64,000 nt of DNA from an uncultured Acidobacteriia bacterium (GCA_903925975.1 CAIYHG010000093.1:1-64000); one strand, 5' to 3'. Shown: positions 28,382-39,989, counted from the stretch's first letter. Made by a program: numbers and translations. Notes: generated by a model from the letters alone, not told the origin.

Positions 28382-30216
28382 ATGCAACTCTGGCTCATAC
28401 CCATATTTCCGCTGGCCGGGTTTCTGATCAACGGCCTTTTCGGGCGGCGCCTGTCGAAGAGCGTAGTGAGCGCCGTGGCGGTTGGCAGCGTGGCGCTCTC
28501 GTTTGCGTGGGCGCTCAAGATCCTGATCGGGCTGGGCGATCTCAACCACGCTTACACCGAACACTACTTCACCTGGATTCAGAGCGGCTCCCTGACGATC
28601 AACTGCGATTTCGCGGTGGACCGGCTTACGGCGGTCATGCTGATGGTGGTTACCGGCATCGGCTCGCTGATCCACATCTACTCCATCGGGTACATGGCGC
28701 ACGAGGGCGGGTATTACAGGTTCTTCTCGTATCTCAACCTGTTCATGTTCTTCATGCTGACGCTGGTGCTGGCGGCCAATTATCTGGTGCTGTTCGTGGG
28801 GTGGGAGGGCGTGGGCCTGTGCAGCTACCTGCTGATCGGGTTCTATTTCGATAAGAAGTTCGCCACCGACGCCGGGAACAAGGCGTTCATCGTGAACCGC
28901 ATCGGCGATTTTGGATTCTCGCTGGCGATCTTCTACATCGTCAAGCACTTCGGTTCGCTCGATTTCGGCACGGTGTTCGGGCAGGCGGCAGGCAAGCCGG
29001 AATCGGCGCTGACGATTATCGGTCTGCTGCTGATGGTGGGCGCCTGCGGCAAGTCCGCGCAGTTGCCGCTGTATGTGTGGCTGCCTGACGCAATGGCGGG
29101 TCCCACTCCCGTTTCGGCGCTCATCCACGCCGCCACCATGGTCACGGCCGGCGTCTACATGACGGCGCGTTCCTGGCCCATCTACACGCACGCTCCCGGG
29201 GCGATGGAAGTCATCGCCGTGATCGGCATTGCCACCGCGTTCTTCGCGGCCACTATCGGCCTGGCGCAGAACGATATCAAGAAGGTGTTCGCCTACTCCA
29301 CGGTTTCGCAGTTGGGCTACATGTTTGTAGGCGTGGGCTGCGGGGCGTTTTCGGCCGGCATCTATCACCTGATGACGCACGCGTTCTTCAAGGCGCTGTT
29401 ATTTCTCGGCTCGGGCAGCGTAATCCACGCGCTCTCGGGCGAACAAGACATGCGCAACATGGGCGGCTTGCGGAAGAAGATTCGCTGGACCTTTCTGACG
29501 ATGATGTGCGCGGCCGTCGCCATCGCTGGCGTGCCGCCGTTTGCCGGGTTCTTCAGCAAAGACGCAATACTTCTGGCGGCGTACCAACATGCGCCGTGGA
29601 TGTACTGGCTGGGGACAATCACGGCCGGCATCACGGCGTTCTACGTATTTCGCGCGATGTTCCTGACCTTCTTCGGAAAGTACAGGGGGCAAGCGCACCC
29701 GCACGAGTCCCCTGCGGTAATGATCGCGCCGCTGGCCGTGCTCGCGGTGTTGTCCCTCGCAGGCGGATTCCTCTTCAAAATCCCAACTTACCTGGGAACG
29801 GTGTTCCCCGCGATGGAGGAGGCCGAAGACCCCATTCTGATGGCGATCTCGACCTTCGCCGGCCTCTTCGGCATCTTCCTCGCGTGGCTCATGTACGTGG
29901 CCAAGCCAGGCATGGCGGATGCGTTTGCGGGAAGCGTAAAGGGACTCTACACACTCGTGTACAACAAGTACTTCGTGGATGAGATCTATGACGCGGCGGT
30001 GATCACTCCGCTAGTAGAGGGCTCAAGGGCCGTGCTCTGGAAGGGCGTGGACGCGGGCGCCATTGACGGCGCCGTGAACGGCATCGGCGCGCGCGCGCAG
30101 GATGTGGGCGGGGTGTTGCGCCTGCTGCAATCGGGCAACATCAGAAGCTATGCCACCTGGGTGCTATTCGGGTCGGTGCTGGTGATCGTAGCCATGGGGA
30201 TCGCGGGAGGAATGCG

Positions 30217-30220
<4 letters not shown>
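28382..30220 (+). CDS. nuoL: NADH-quinone oxidoreductase subunit L
   Basis: NuoL is the distal antiporter-like proton-pumping subunit. The 612-residue protein has the typical core: VLFVGWEGVGLCSYLLIGFY, then SAQLPLYVWLPDAMAGPTPV, ALIHAATMVTAGVYM and KKVFAYSTVSQLGYMF. The C-terminal part includes the long lateral helix region and a final membrane anchor. It overlaps nuoM by four bases (ATGA). Confidence 0.96.
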
Positions 30221-31750
<1,530 letters not shown>

Positions 31751-31761
<11 letters not shown>

Positions 31762-33217
31762 CCTGATGCCTTCCGGCTTGGACATGATCCGGTTCCTTCC
31801 GGAGACGCTGCTCGCGGTGGCAGGCACGCTCATTATGGTGCTCTCCGCCTTGCTGCGGCGCGGATCGAATGCATTCGGGAATATAAGCATTGCCGCATTG
31901 GCCGGCGCGCTTGCCGCTGCCTTTTACGCCAATGGGATGCAGGGACCGGCATTCGGCGGCATGCTGATGGTGGATGGGTTCGCAACCTTCTTCCGCGCTC
32001 TCGTCATCACGGTGGGAATCCTGACCGTGCTCGCCTCGTATCGCTATCTGCAGCGTCAGGAAGCGGAAGCGGGTGAATTCCACGCGCTGCTGTTGTTCTC
32101 GATTGCCGGGCAGTGCCTGATGGCTTCGGCTAATGACCTGATCATGATCTTCATCGGCCTGGAGATCTCGTCGATTGCGAGCTACGTCCTGGCCGGCTAT
32201 TTCCGCGACGATAAACGCTCTAGCGAAGCGGCGCTGAAGTATTTCCTGCTGGGCTCTTTCGCCACGGCGTTCTTTCTTTACGGCGTGGCGCTGGTCTACG
32301 GCGCTACGGGGACCATCAACCTGATCTCGATACGGGCGGCTGTTGCAGGGCAAGGCGGCGCCGCAGCCTCGCCGGTATTCCTGGGCGTAGCCGCCGCACT
32401 GATGTTCGTCGGATTGGGGTTCAAGGTATCGGCCGCACCGTTCCAGGTCTGGGCTCCGGACGTGTACCAAGGGGCTCCGGCGCCGGTTACCGGGTTCCTA
32501 TCCACTGGCCCGAAAGCGGCCGCGTTCGCCGTGTTCCTGCGCGTCTTCCTGGTGGGCTTTGAGCCCGCCGGCAACAACTGGGAGCCGTTGGTGTGGTTCG
32601 CCGCGCTGCTTTCGATGACCATCGGCAATTTCGCCGCGCTGCCGCAATCGAACATCAAGCGCATGCTCGCGTATAGCTCGATTGCGCACGCAGGCTACGT
32701 GCTGGTGGCCCTCACGGCGCGTTCCGATTCGGGCGTTGCGGCCGCGATGTTCTATCTAGCCGCATATGCCTTCATGAACCTGGGCGCGTTCGTGGTTGTG
32801 GGGCATCTGGCGGGCAAGGGCGAGCGGTATCAGAACGTCGAGGATTTTGCCGGGCTGGGGCAGACGCAGCCGGCCACGGCGGCGATGCTCACCATCTTCC
32901 TGCTTTCGCTGATCGGGGTGCCGCTCACCGGCGGGTTCTTCGGAAAGTTCTATATCTTCAAAGCCGCCCTCGATTCGCATCTGGTCTGGCTGACGGTGCT
33001 CGGCCTTCTCAATAGCGCGGTAGCGGCGTATTATTACCTGCGCGTTCTGGTGATGATGTATTTCCGGGAACCTGGCGCCGCCGCGAACGAAGCCGAGCCG
33101 CTGACGGCCGGAACTGGCGCCGCGCTGGTATTGCCGGCGGCCGCCACGCTATTCCTGGGCATCTTCCCGAGTTGGGTGCTTGGATTTATCGAGAAATCGT
33201 CGAGTCTGTTGAAGTAA
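31751..33217 (+). CDS. nuoN: NADH-quinone oxidoreductase subunit N
   Basis: NuoN is the third antiporter-like pump subunit. The 488-residue protein has MIFIGLEISSIASYVLAGYF, KVSAAPFQVWAPDVYQGAPA and IKRMLAYSSIAHAGYVLVAL. I use the ATG at 31751, which gives a normal N-terminus (MPVNLMPSGLDMIRFLPE); the open frame begins earlier inside nuoM. It closes the operon, five bases before a convergent gene. Confidence 0.95.
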
Positions 33218-33222
33218 CCGCG

Positions 33223-34830
33223 CTACTTGCCCAATAGAGAGTTCGCCTTGGCGCGGTCGGCTGCCGCTCCCTTTGCGTCGTGCGCGGCCTCGCGCGCTGC
33301 GGCGCGGTTCGTGTAGGCGTTCATGTACTCGGAGTCGAGCCGGATGGCCTGGGTGTAATCGGCGATCGCCTGCGGGTAACGCTTCAGCGCGGAGTAGGCA
33401 AAGCCCCGGGCATTGTAGAACGCGGCGGCCCCAGGATTCAGGCTGATCGCCGCGGTCAACTCGCGGATTGCGTCTTCGGGTCTGTCTTCCTGAATAGCCT
33501 TGCGCCCCATCTGGTACCGTTGCTCCGCGGTGGGGGCGGGCGCCGGCGCCTTCGCGGCAGCCAGGGCGGCCTCCTCCTTCGCGCGCTTCTCCGCCGCCTG
33601 CCGGTCGATCGCGGCTTGCGCTTCCGCCGCCAGATCGCGCGCCCGGGTGTCCGTTGGATCGAACTTGCGCGCGCGCTGCAGGTCGTCCAGAGCGTCTTCA
33701 TACCGGCCCAAGCGCACGTATGCGGCGCCTCTCGCTACCCATGCGGACACCACGAGGGGAGCGCGCGCGATCACAGCGCCGGCATCTATCGTGGCGTCCT
33801 GGTATTGCCCAAGCCGGATCTTGGTTTCGGCGCGGGCGACGTAAGCTTCCGTGCTTTTCGGATCGATAGCCAGCGCCTGCGTCTGATCATTCAGCGCCTC
33901 GTCATATCGTTCCAGGCGCGAGTACAAGGCGGCGCGGGCGAGATAGAGACGCGGGTCGCGGGGCTCGCGGCGGATTGCTTCCGAGTAGTCGGAGACGGCG
34001 CCCACGGAATCCCCCAGGCGCTCGCGCACCGGGCCCAGCATGCGGCGGGCGCGGCTATCGCCGGGGTTCTGCCGCAACGCGGAGTCCAGGTCCGATAGCG
34101 CACTCCGGTAATCGCCCATTTGTGAATACGCCAGGGAGCGTTCCACGTAGACCTGCGCGTCATCCGGCGCGAGGCTGAGGGCGCGGTCGAAATCGGGCAT
34201 CGCTTCCGTCCCGCGGCCAAGCGAAGCCAAGGCTATCCCACGGCCCAGAAATGCGGGTTCGTGCGCGGGGCCAAGGCGGATGGCTTCGCTGAAATCCGCC
34301 AGCGCATTCTCATACTGTGCGATTTCGAGATACGCGCGTCCCCTGCCGGCGTAGGTTTCGGGACGTTCCAGCTTCATGGCGATGGCGGTGCCGTAATCGC
34401 GAATGGCGCGCACGGGTTCCTCAATGGAGGCATAGAACCAGGCGCGCGCTGCGTAAGATTCCGCCTCGCCGGGCCGAAGGGCGATTGCTTGCTCGAAATC
34501 GCGCAGGGCGTTGTCGCGTTCCCCGTGCGCGAAGTAGTCGCGGCCGCGGGCGCGCAGGGCTTCGGTGTTCGACGCATCGGCTGCCAGCGCCTGCGTGTAA
34601 GCCGCTAATGCGCCCGGGATATCGCCGGCGCGATCGGCCGCGTAGCCGCGTTCCAGCGCGGCGCGCGCCTTTCCGGCATCGGCCGCAAATGCTGGGAACG
34701 CGAGCGATGAAGCGAGGAGAGATAGCGCCCAAAACCGGAGAACAAAACGCACGGAGCAGGGAAGGCGGCCAAGGCGTTCGGGGTGCGTCAAACGGGGCTC
34801 CCCAGCGTGGTGCGCGGCTCCCAAAGACAT
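33223..34830 (-). CDS. Exported tetratricopeptide-repeat protein
   Basis: The roughly 535-residue protein has a signal-like segment (VLRFWALSLLASSLAFPAFA, about residues 29-48) followed by about 12 TPR units with the usual spacing of 34 residues (for example YENALADFSEAIRLGP, YDEALNDQTQALAIDP, YEDALDDLQRARKFDP). An Ala/Glu/Lys-rich linker (about residues 405-440) separates the last repeats, which include YPQAIADYTQAIRLDS. It is probably a periplasmic scaffold. I chose the ATG at 34830; a GTG at 34854 is possible. Confidence 0.8.
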   Translation of the reverse strand: MSLGAAHHAGEPRLTHPERLGRLPCSVRFVLRFWALSLLASSLAFPAFAADAGKARAALERGYAADRAGDIPGALAAYTQALAADASNTEALRARGRDYFAHGERDNALRDFEQAIALRPGEAESYAARAWFYASIEEPVRAIRDYGTAIAMKLERPETYAGRGRAYLEIAQYENALADFSEAIRLGPAHEPAFLGRGIALASLGRGTEAMPDFDRALSLAPDDAQVYVERSLAYSQMGDYRSALSDLDSALRQNPGDSRARRMLGPVRERLGDSVGAVSDYSEAIRREPRDPRLYLARAALYSRLERYDEALNDQTQALAIDPKSTEAYVARAETKIRLGQYQDATIDAGAVIARAPLVVSAWVARGAAYVRLGRYEDALDDLQRARKFDPTDTRARDLAAEAQAAIDRQAAEKRAKEEAALAAAKAPAPAPTAEQRYQMGRKAIQEDRPEDAIRELTAAISLNPGAAAFYNARGFAYSALKRYPQAIADYTQAIRLDSEYMNAYTNRAAAREAAHDAKGAAADRAKANSLLGK

Positions 34831-34876
34831 CGTAGTCACCGATCTAGTGTACACTCGGAATGTAGTTCAAATTTCT

Positions 34877-35026
34877 TTCCGCTGATGTAGGGAAGCTGGT
34901 GAGAATCCAGCGCGGCCCCGCCACTGTAAGCGCGGAGACCCGGCCGAAGTAAGCCACTGTTCCGTTAAGGGATGGGAAGGCAGGCACGGTTCGAAGATGC
35001 GCAAGTCAGGAGACCGGTCAGCGGAA
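34877..35026 (+). promoter_or_regulatory. Cobalamin (adenosylcobalamin-type) riboswitch
   Basis: The closing stem pairs TTCCGCTGA (34877-34885) perfectly with TCAGCGGAA (35018-35026). Between them are the class hallmarks: GGGAAGCTGGTGAGAATCC near 34890, the GCGGCCCCGCCACTGTAA segment near 34912, the B12-box-like AAGCCACTG near 34950, and AAGTCAGGAGACC near 35003. It lies 35 bases before the TonB receptor start, and the next two genes are cobalamin-related, so it should shut down B12 uptake when the vitamin is plentiful. Confidence 0.93.
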
Positions 35027-35061
35027 TCAGTACAATTCGGCTCTCGTGGGAGGAGCCAGGA

Positions 35062-37236
35062 ATGCATAGACGATTTCTTCACGGCATACTGCCGTTTCTT
35101 TTCGGCCTTTCCGCCGCTGCTGCCGCCGCAATCCAAGGGACGGTTCTCGATCCGTCCGGAGCCCCTATAGATGGCGCGCAGGTCTCCATTGTTTCGCCGG
35201 TCGGCGTAATCCGCAGTTTCGCGGCGCCGGCCGGGGCATTTGAATGCGATTTGCCCGATGGCGCAAGGCTGGTAATCAGCGCGCCGGGTTTCGCGCCGCG
35301 CTCGATACTGGCCGTAGAAGCTGCGCCCGTTCTCACAATCCGGTTGGATATTGCGCCCCGGGTGGAATCGGTCCGTGTTGCCGGATCGGCTATTGACGTA
35401 TCTCCGAGCGAGCAGGGATCGAGCGTCACGGTGATCACACCGATGGAAATCCGCGAACGGAACCAGGGGCAGGCGGTGGATCTGTTGCGCACCACGCCGG
35501 GTATCGCGGTTGCCGCGACTGGCCCGGTGGGCGGCATGGTGGGCATGTACATCCGCGGCGGCGATCCCAAATACAACCTGGTCACGATTGACGGCGTGCC
35601 GGTGAACGCTTTCGGCGGCAATTTCGATTTCTCATACATCCCGAGCGAATCGCTGGAGCGCGTCGAAGTGGTCCGCGGGCCGCAATCGGCCACCTACGGC
35701 TCCTATGCCAATAGCGGCGTGGTCAATTTCGTGACGCGCGAGCCCGCGTCGCCGGCCAGCATGGACGTTGTGGCCGAAGGCGGCTCGCACGCCGAGCGGC
35801 GGTTCGCCGTTTCGGGCGGCGGATTTATCGCTGGCTTCGGGGTCTCCGGCTCCGCGTCACAACTCAATACGGATGGTCCGGTGGCGAATAGCGATTACCG
35901 CAACCAGGGGGTCTCGCTGAAGCTGACACGGCGCTTCGCGCGGCAATCGATCATGGGGCAGGGCAGCTTCAACTCGAACGAGAATGGCGTCCCGGGCCCG
36001 TGGGGCTCTGACCCGATGCGCCTCTACCCGGGGCTCGATGCCATCAGCCGGAATAAGAACAATTTCGCGGAGTACATGGCGCGCTACCAGGCGGATATCG
36101 GCGCGCGCGTTCGCCAGGAGATTTCGGCGGCCTTCTTCCGCAACAATAACGGCTTCGTCAGCGCCTGGCCGTTCAGCGTCAATAAAGATCTCCGGGCGCA
36201 AGCCGACTCCCGCACGATCCTCAGCCTGACGCCCGGCGATACCGCATCCGTCGGCTTTTCCGCGGGCACGGAACAAATCCGGAACTCCTACATCACGGAC
36301 GCGAGCTTCCAGATGTTCCCGATTCGCCGCCGCGATTTGGCCGTCTACGGGGAGAATCATTATCAGTGGCGCGGCCGCTTGTATCTTAACGTGGGCGTGC
36401 GCGCAGAGTTCCTGACGACGAGCGCGATCCCGGCCGACGGCTATATGCGCCCCGCGCTCGCGGCGAAGACCATCACCAGCGTGAACCCCAAGATCGCGGC
36501 GGCCTACGTTTGGGGCTTGACGCGTTTTCACGGTTCCTTTGGGACCGGAATGCGGCCGCCAGAAGGGTTCGTGCTGGGGTCTACGAACAACCCCGCGCTC
36601 AAGCCCGAGCGAACGCGCAGCTTCGACGCCGGCGTGGAGCGAACCTTCTTCCGCAACTGGCTGTCGCTTGATGGGACGTGTTTCCAGAACCGGTTCTACG
36701 ATCTGATTGTGTTCCTGAATGGCGCGCAAACGGCCTTGAGCCGTTTCCAATCGGACAATCTGGCCAACTCGCGAACGCGCGGAGCGGAAGTTTCCGCCCG
36801 GCTGCGGCCGGCGCGATGGGTGTTCGTCGAAGGCTCGTACACCTACCTGGACACGGAGATTCTGTCCTTGGACGGAAGCTCGGGCGTCGCGCAGAAGCCC
36901 TACAGCGCGGGCCAGCAACTGGCGCGCCGTCCGAAGCACTCCGGCTCTCTTGCGGCCACGTTCCGCCGCGGGCGCGCCACCGCGGATATTACGGGCGAGT
37001 TCCGCGGCTCGACGCTCGATATAGAACCGAACTGGGGCGCCTCTTACGGCTTCTTCCGAAACCCGGGCTTCGTCGATGCGGGCGTGAACCTGAATTACGC
37101 TGTGGGAAGAGGCGTTACGCTTTATGGGAATCTTCGTAACGCGCTCAACCGGCGCTACGAGGAAATATTTGGATTTCCTTCGCCGCTCTTGAACTTCGCG
37201 GCGGGGGTGAAATGGACGATCGCTTCTGCGAGGTGA
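35062..37236 (+). CDS. TonB-dependent outer-membrane receptor, probably for cobalamin (BtuB-like)
   Basis: The 724-residue protein has a signal peptide (residues 1-23), a carboxypeptidase-regulatory-like beta-sandwich (about 25-105: IQGTVLDPSGAPIDGAQVSI), a plug domain (about 118-235: GQAVDLLRTTPGIAV, then MYIRGGDPKYNLVTIDGVPV and LERVEVVRGPQSATYGS), and a 22-strand barrel ending LLNFAAGVKWTIA. The substrate is inferred from the riboswitch and the adjacent adenosyltransferase. GGAGGAG precedes the ATG at 35062. The N-terminal sandwich, absent from enteric BtuB, is common in acidobacterial receptors. Confidence 0.88.
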   Translation: MHRRFLHGILPFLFGLSAAAAAAIQGTVLDPSGAPIDGAQVSIVSPVGVIRSFAAPAGAFECDLPDGARLVISAPGFAPRSILAVEAAPVLTIRLDIAPRVESVRVAGSAIDVSPSEQGSSVTVITPMEIRERNQGQAVDLLRTTPGIAVAATGPVGGMVGMYIRGGDPKYNLVTIDGVPVNAFGGNFDFSYIPSESLERVEVVRGPQSATYGSYANSGVVNFVTREPASPASMDVVAEGGSHAERRFAVSGGGFIAGFGVSGSASQLNTDGPVANSDYRNQGVSLKLTRRFARQSIMGQGSFNSNENGVPGPWGSDPMRLYPGLDAISRNKNNFAEYMARYQADIGARVRQEISAAFFRNNNGFVSAWPFSVNKDLRAQADSRTILSLTPGDTASVGFSAGTEQIRNSYITDASFQMFPIRRRDLAVYGENHYQWRGRLYLNVGVRAEFLTTSAIPADGYMRPALAAKTITSVNPKIAAAYVWGLTRFHGSFGTGMRPPEGFVLGSTNNPALKPERTRSFDAGVERTFFRNWLSLDGTCFQNRFYDLIVFLNGAQTALSRFQSDNLANSRTRGAEVSARLRPARWVFVEGSYTYLDTEILSLDGSSGVAQKPYSAGQQLARRPKHSGSLAATFRRGRATADITGEFRGSTLDIEPNWGASYGFFRNPGFVDAGVNLNYAVGRGVTLYGNLRNALNRRYEEIFGFPSPLLNFAAGVKWTIASAR

Positions 37237-37240
37237 CGCG

Positions 37241-37876
37241 ATGGGCCAGAGCGAATTCGACGAACCCCGGCTGGCTATCAACCGGGTGTATACAAGGCAA
37301 GGCGACGAGGGGCAAACCAGCCTCGCCGGCGGGCAGCGCGTCCCCAAAGACGGGCCGCGGATTGCGGCATACGGCGAGGTGGACGAACTGAACGCCTTTG
37401 TGGGCGTGGCGCGGTGCTCGCTGGAGGAAGCCGGCGGGCAGCGGCCGGAATTGGCGCCGCTGAGCGCGATTCTGCTTCGAGTGCAGCACGAACTGTTTAA
37501 CCTCGGCTCTATTCTGGCCACGCTGCCTCCGGACGTTTACCCCAAGCAGGCGCGCATCACGACGGCGGATGTGGACCGCTTGGAAGCCGAGATGGATAAG
37601 TTCAACGCGGGTCTTCCGGAGTTGCGCTCGTTTGTGCTGCCCGGCGGCTGCCGCGTCAACGCGGATTTACACGTTTGCCGGACCGTCTGCCGGCGGGCGG
37701 AACGGGCCTGTGTGGGCCTGGCGCGTGTGGAAAGCGTTCCGCCCGAAGTCATTCAATATCTGAACCGGCTCGGCGACGCTCTGTTCGTTTGGAGCCGCTG
37801 GGCCAGCCGTGCGGCCGGAGCGAGCGAAGTTTTGTGGGAACCCAACCAGCCGGCTTTGGGTTGGGGTGGTAGATAA
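37241..37876 (+). CDS. Cob(I)alamin adenosyltransferase, PduO type
   Basis: The enzyme transfers adenosyl from ATP to reduced corrinoid, making coenzyme B12. The 211-residue protein has the ATP-binding N-terminus (RVYTRQGDEGQTSLAGGQRV), AAYGEVDELNAFVGVARC, and the helix with CRRAERACVGLARVE and LNRLGDALFVWSRWA. It lies four bases after the receptor gene, so import and activation of B12 are co-transcribed under the riboswitch. Confidence 0.93.
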   Translation: MGQSEFDEPRLAINRVYTRQGDEGQTSLAGGQRVPKDGPRIAAYGEVDELNAFVGVARCSLEEAGGQRPELAPLSAILLRVQHELFNLGSILATLPPDVYPKQARITTADVDRLEAEMDKFNAGLPELRSFVLPGGCRVNADLHVCRTVCRRAERACVGLARVESVPPEVIQYLNRLGDALFVWSRWASRAAGASEVLWEPNQPALGWGGR

Positions 37877-37899
37877 TCATAGATTAAGGAGAAATACTA

Positions 37900-38433
37900 A
37901 TGCTGAGGAATATGCGGCCGCTGGGTCCGGGCCTAACTGTTATGGGAGCTCTGGCCCGCCTCATTCCGCACGTGCCGAATTTTACTCCGGTCGGCGGTTT
38001 GAGCCTGTTTGCCGGAGCGCACTTGCGGGGATGGAAAGCCTACCTGCTGCCGCTCGCTCTGATGGCGGCCACGGACCCGCTGGTGGGCGGGTACTCTTTC
38101 GCCACGCCGTTCATTTACGCCAGTTTGCTGATCAATGTGTGGCTGGGTTCGCGTTTGCTGCGTAACTCCGCCGGGCCGATGCGGATTGGCGGCGCCGCCG
38201 CAATCGGCAGCCTGCAGTTCTTCGTGATCACCAATTTCGGCGTATGGCTTAAGTTCCCGCAGACTTACATGCACACGTCCGCCGGACTGGCCGCGTGCTA
38301 CACGGCCGCGATTCCGTTCTACGGGCGCATGCTTGCTGCGGATGTGCTGTATTCGGCCGCACTGTTCGGTCTGCACGCCTGGTTGAGCCGCCGTCTGCCG
38401 GCTTCTCAGGCCGCCGCGGGCCAACTGGCATAG
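37900..38433 (+). CDS. DUF6580-family membrane protein, candidate corrinoid transporter
   Basis: The 177-residue protein has about five membrane helices and the pattern of the DUF6580 putative transport family: ARLIPHVPNFTPVGGLSLFA near the start, FFVITNFGVWLKFPQTYMHT in the middle, and GLAACYTAAIPFYGRMLAAD. Its only cysteine is C133. AAGGAG precedes the ATG and a terminator follows, so it closes the riboswitch operon. No btuC, btuD or btuF is present in the window, which makes an inner-membrane transport role for this protein plausible. The function is inference. Confidence 0.75.
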   Translation: MLRNMRPLGPGLTVMGALARLIPHVPNFTPVGGLSLFAGAHLRGWKAYLLPLALMAATDPLVGGYSFATPFIYASLLINVWLGSRLLRNSAGPMRIGGAAAIGSLQFFVITNFGVWLKFPQTYMHTSAGLAACYTAAIPFYGRMLAADVLYSAALFGLHAWLSRRLPASQAAAGQLA

Positions 38434-38452
38434 GCCGCACTTGATTTTTGAT

Positions 38453-38480
38453 AAGGGGCCGGCGGCGGGCCGGCCCCTTT
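38453..38480 (+). terminator. Rho-independent terminator of the cobalamin operon
   Basis: An 11-base-pair stem (AAGGGGCCGGC at 38453-38463, GCCGGCCCCTT at 38469-38479) with a five-base loop is followed by a short T run. It ends the riboswitch operon just before the next promoter. Confidence 0.7.
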
Positions 38481-38502
38481 ACCGCGCTATGATGAGCTTG
38501 AC

Positions 38503-39447
38503 ATGGCGTTGATCGCCGTTTCGGGCCATCCGGGATGCCGTTTCGAGGAAGTTGCGCGGCTCACTGCTCATGGGCTGGGGTTCGAGCTATTCACCCAGGC
38601 CCAGCTCCAGGCGCTGGCCGCGGAGGAATTCGGCGGCCCGCCTCCCGACAAAGCTTACTCCAGCCTGGTAACGTCCGTTCTGGCCAAGCTCGCTACGGAA
38701 TATCACCTTGTCTACTGCGGTCTCGGGGGTGAAGTGCAGGCGCGGCATTTCCCGGGGCTGTTGCGGGTTCACGTCGTAGCTCCGGAAAGCGTGCGCGTGG
38801 GCAACCTGATGATCGATAAGCAGCTTGACCGGTTATCGGCGCGCGCCGCCCTCCTGGAGTTGGAGGCCGCCGAACGGGCGGAGCGCAGCGCGAAGCTTGG
38901 AAAGAGCCGCGCTACGGCCGAATTGTTCGACTTGGTGCTCAGCGCCGAGTCGCTCGGTTCCGAGCAGATGGTGGATTTGATTGCCCTCGCGGCAAAATCT
39001 TCGGGGCTGCGCGACCGCGGGTTGCTCTCCCATGCGGCCGAGGCGCAGTTGCAATTTCAGATGCGTCTCAAGCTGGCGCGCTTCGGCGTTGCTCCGCCGG
39101 CGAAGGTCACGCTGCGAAGCAAACAGTTCGCGCACGGAAGCGAAGAAACCTTCGCCAACCTTCTCGATTTCTACCGCATCGCCTGGGAGTACGAGCCCCG
39201 AACCTTTCCGATTCAGCACGACGGCGACGGCAATGTGGTGGAATCTTTCGCCCCGGATTTCTACCTGCCCGAGTTGGACCTCTACGTGGAATTGACCACT
39301 ATGAAACAGTCCCTGGTCACTCGCAAGAACCGCAAGGTGCGGCTGCTGCGAGAGTTGTACCCGCAAGTGAACATCCAGGTGTTCTATCAGAAGGATTTTG
39401 AGAATCTGATCTTCAAGTACGGCCTTGCCGGCGGAGGGCGGGCATGA
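38503..39447 (+). CDS. Fusion of cytidylate-kinase-like and PD-(D/E)XK-like domains, upstream of hpt
   Basis: The 314-residue protein has an N-terminal part (about 1-185) like the cytidylate-kinase-like family (ALIAVSGHPGCRFEEVARLT, then FELFTQAQLQALAAEE), but its loop lacks the GK[ST] of a true P-loop. The C-terminal part (about 205-310) looks like a PD-(D/E)XK nuclease-type fold: EETFANLLDFYRIAWEYEPR, APDFYLPELDLYVELTTMKQ and NRKVRLLRELYPQVNIQVFY. The DF...E-x-T and preceding E fit the motif I, II and III pattern. It overlaps hpt by four bases (ATGA). The biological role is unknown to me. Confidence 0.7.
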   Translation: MALIAVSGHPGCRFEEVARLTAHGLGFELFTQAQLQALAAEEFGGPPPDKAYSSLVTSVLAKLATEYHLVYCGLGGEVQARHFPGLLRVHVVAPESVRVGNLMIDKQLDRLSARAALLELEAAERAERSAKLGKSRATAELFDLVLSAESLGSEQMVDLIALAAKSSGLRDRGLLSHAAEAQLQFQMRLKLARFGVAPPAKVTLRSKQFAHGSEETFANLLDFYRIAWEYEPRTFPIQHDGDGNVVESFAPDFYLPELDLYVELTTMKQSLVTRKNRKVRLLRELYPQVNIQVFYQKDFENLIFKYGLAGGGRA

Positions 39448-39989
39448 ACCATGCCGCGGTTCCGGAGTTGGAGCGAGTCCTCTTCAGCGAGGAACAGATC
39501 GAGAGCCGCATCCGCGAGCTTGCCGCCGAGATTGACCGCGATTACCAGGGGCGCCCGCTGAAGCTGATCGGCGTGCTCAAGGGGTCGGTTTTCTTCTTGA
39601 CCGCGCTGGCCCGCCACATCGAAACGCCGCTGAAGATCGATTTTCTGGGGATCTCCAGCTTTTCCGATAAGAGCGGGTCCCCCGGCGTGGTGCGCATCGC
39701 GAAAGACCTGGACGAGAGCATAGAGGGCGAGGACGTCCTGCTGGTGGAAGATATTGTGGATACCGGCTTTACGCTGCGCTATCTCTTGCAGAACCTGGCC
39801 GGCCGGGCGCCGAATTCGCTTTCCGTGTGTACTTTCCTTGACCGGCGGTCGCGGCGCATCGTGCAGACGCCTATCAAGTACCGCTGCTTCGAAATTCCCG
39901 ACCGTTTCGTCGTCGGCTTCGGGCTCGACTACCAGCAGCTTTACCGGAACCTAGGCTACGTCGCGGTACTGAAGCCAGAGCGCTCCTGA
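39444..39989 (+). CDS. hpt: Hypoxanthine phosphoribosyltransferase
   Basis: The enzyme salvages hypoxanthine and guanine with PRPP. The 181-residue protein has the PRPP-binding signature VLLVEDIVDTGFTLRYLL, the flexible-loop region FLGISSFSDKSGSPGVVRI, and the C-terminal purine-contact region ERNLGYV-like YRNLGYVAVLK after VGFGLDYQQ. Length is normal. It is translationally coupled to the upstream fusion gene, which suggests linked functions in nucleotide metabolism or RNA/DNA processing. Confidence 0.95.
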   Translation: MNHAAVPELERVLFSEEQIESRIRELAAEIDRDYQGRPLKLIGVLKGSVFFLTALARHIETPLKIDFLGISSFSDKSGSPGVVRIAKDLDESIEGEDVLLVEDIVDTGFTLRYLLQNLAGRAPNSLSVCTFLDRRSRRIVQTPIKYRCFEIPDRFVVGFGLDYQQLYRNLGYVAVLKPERS

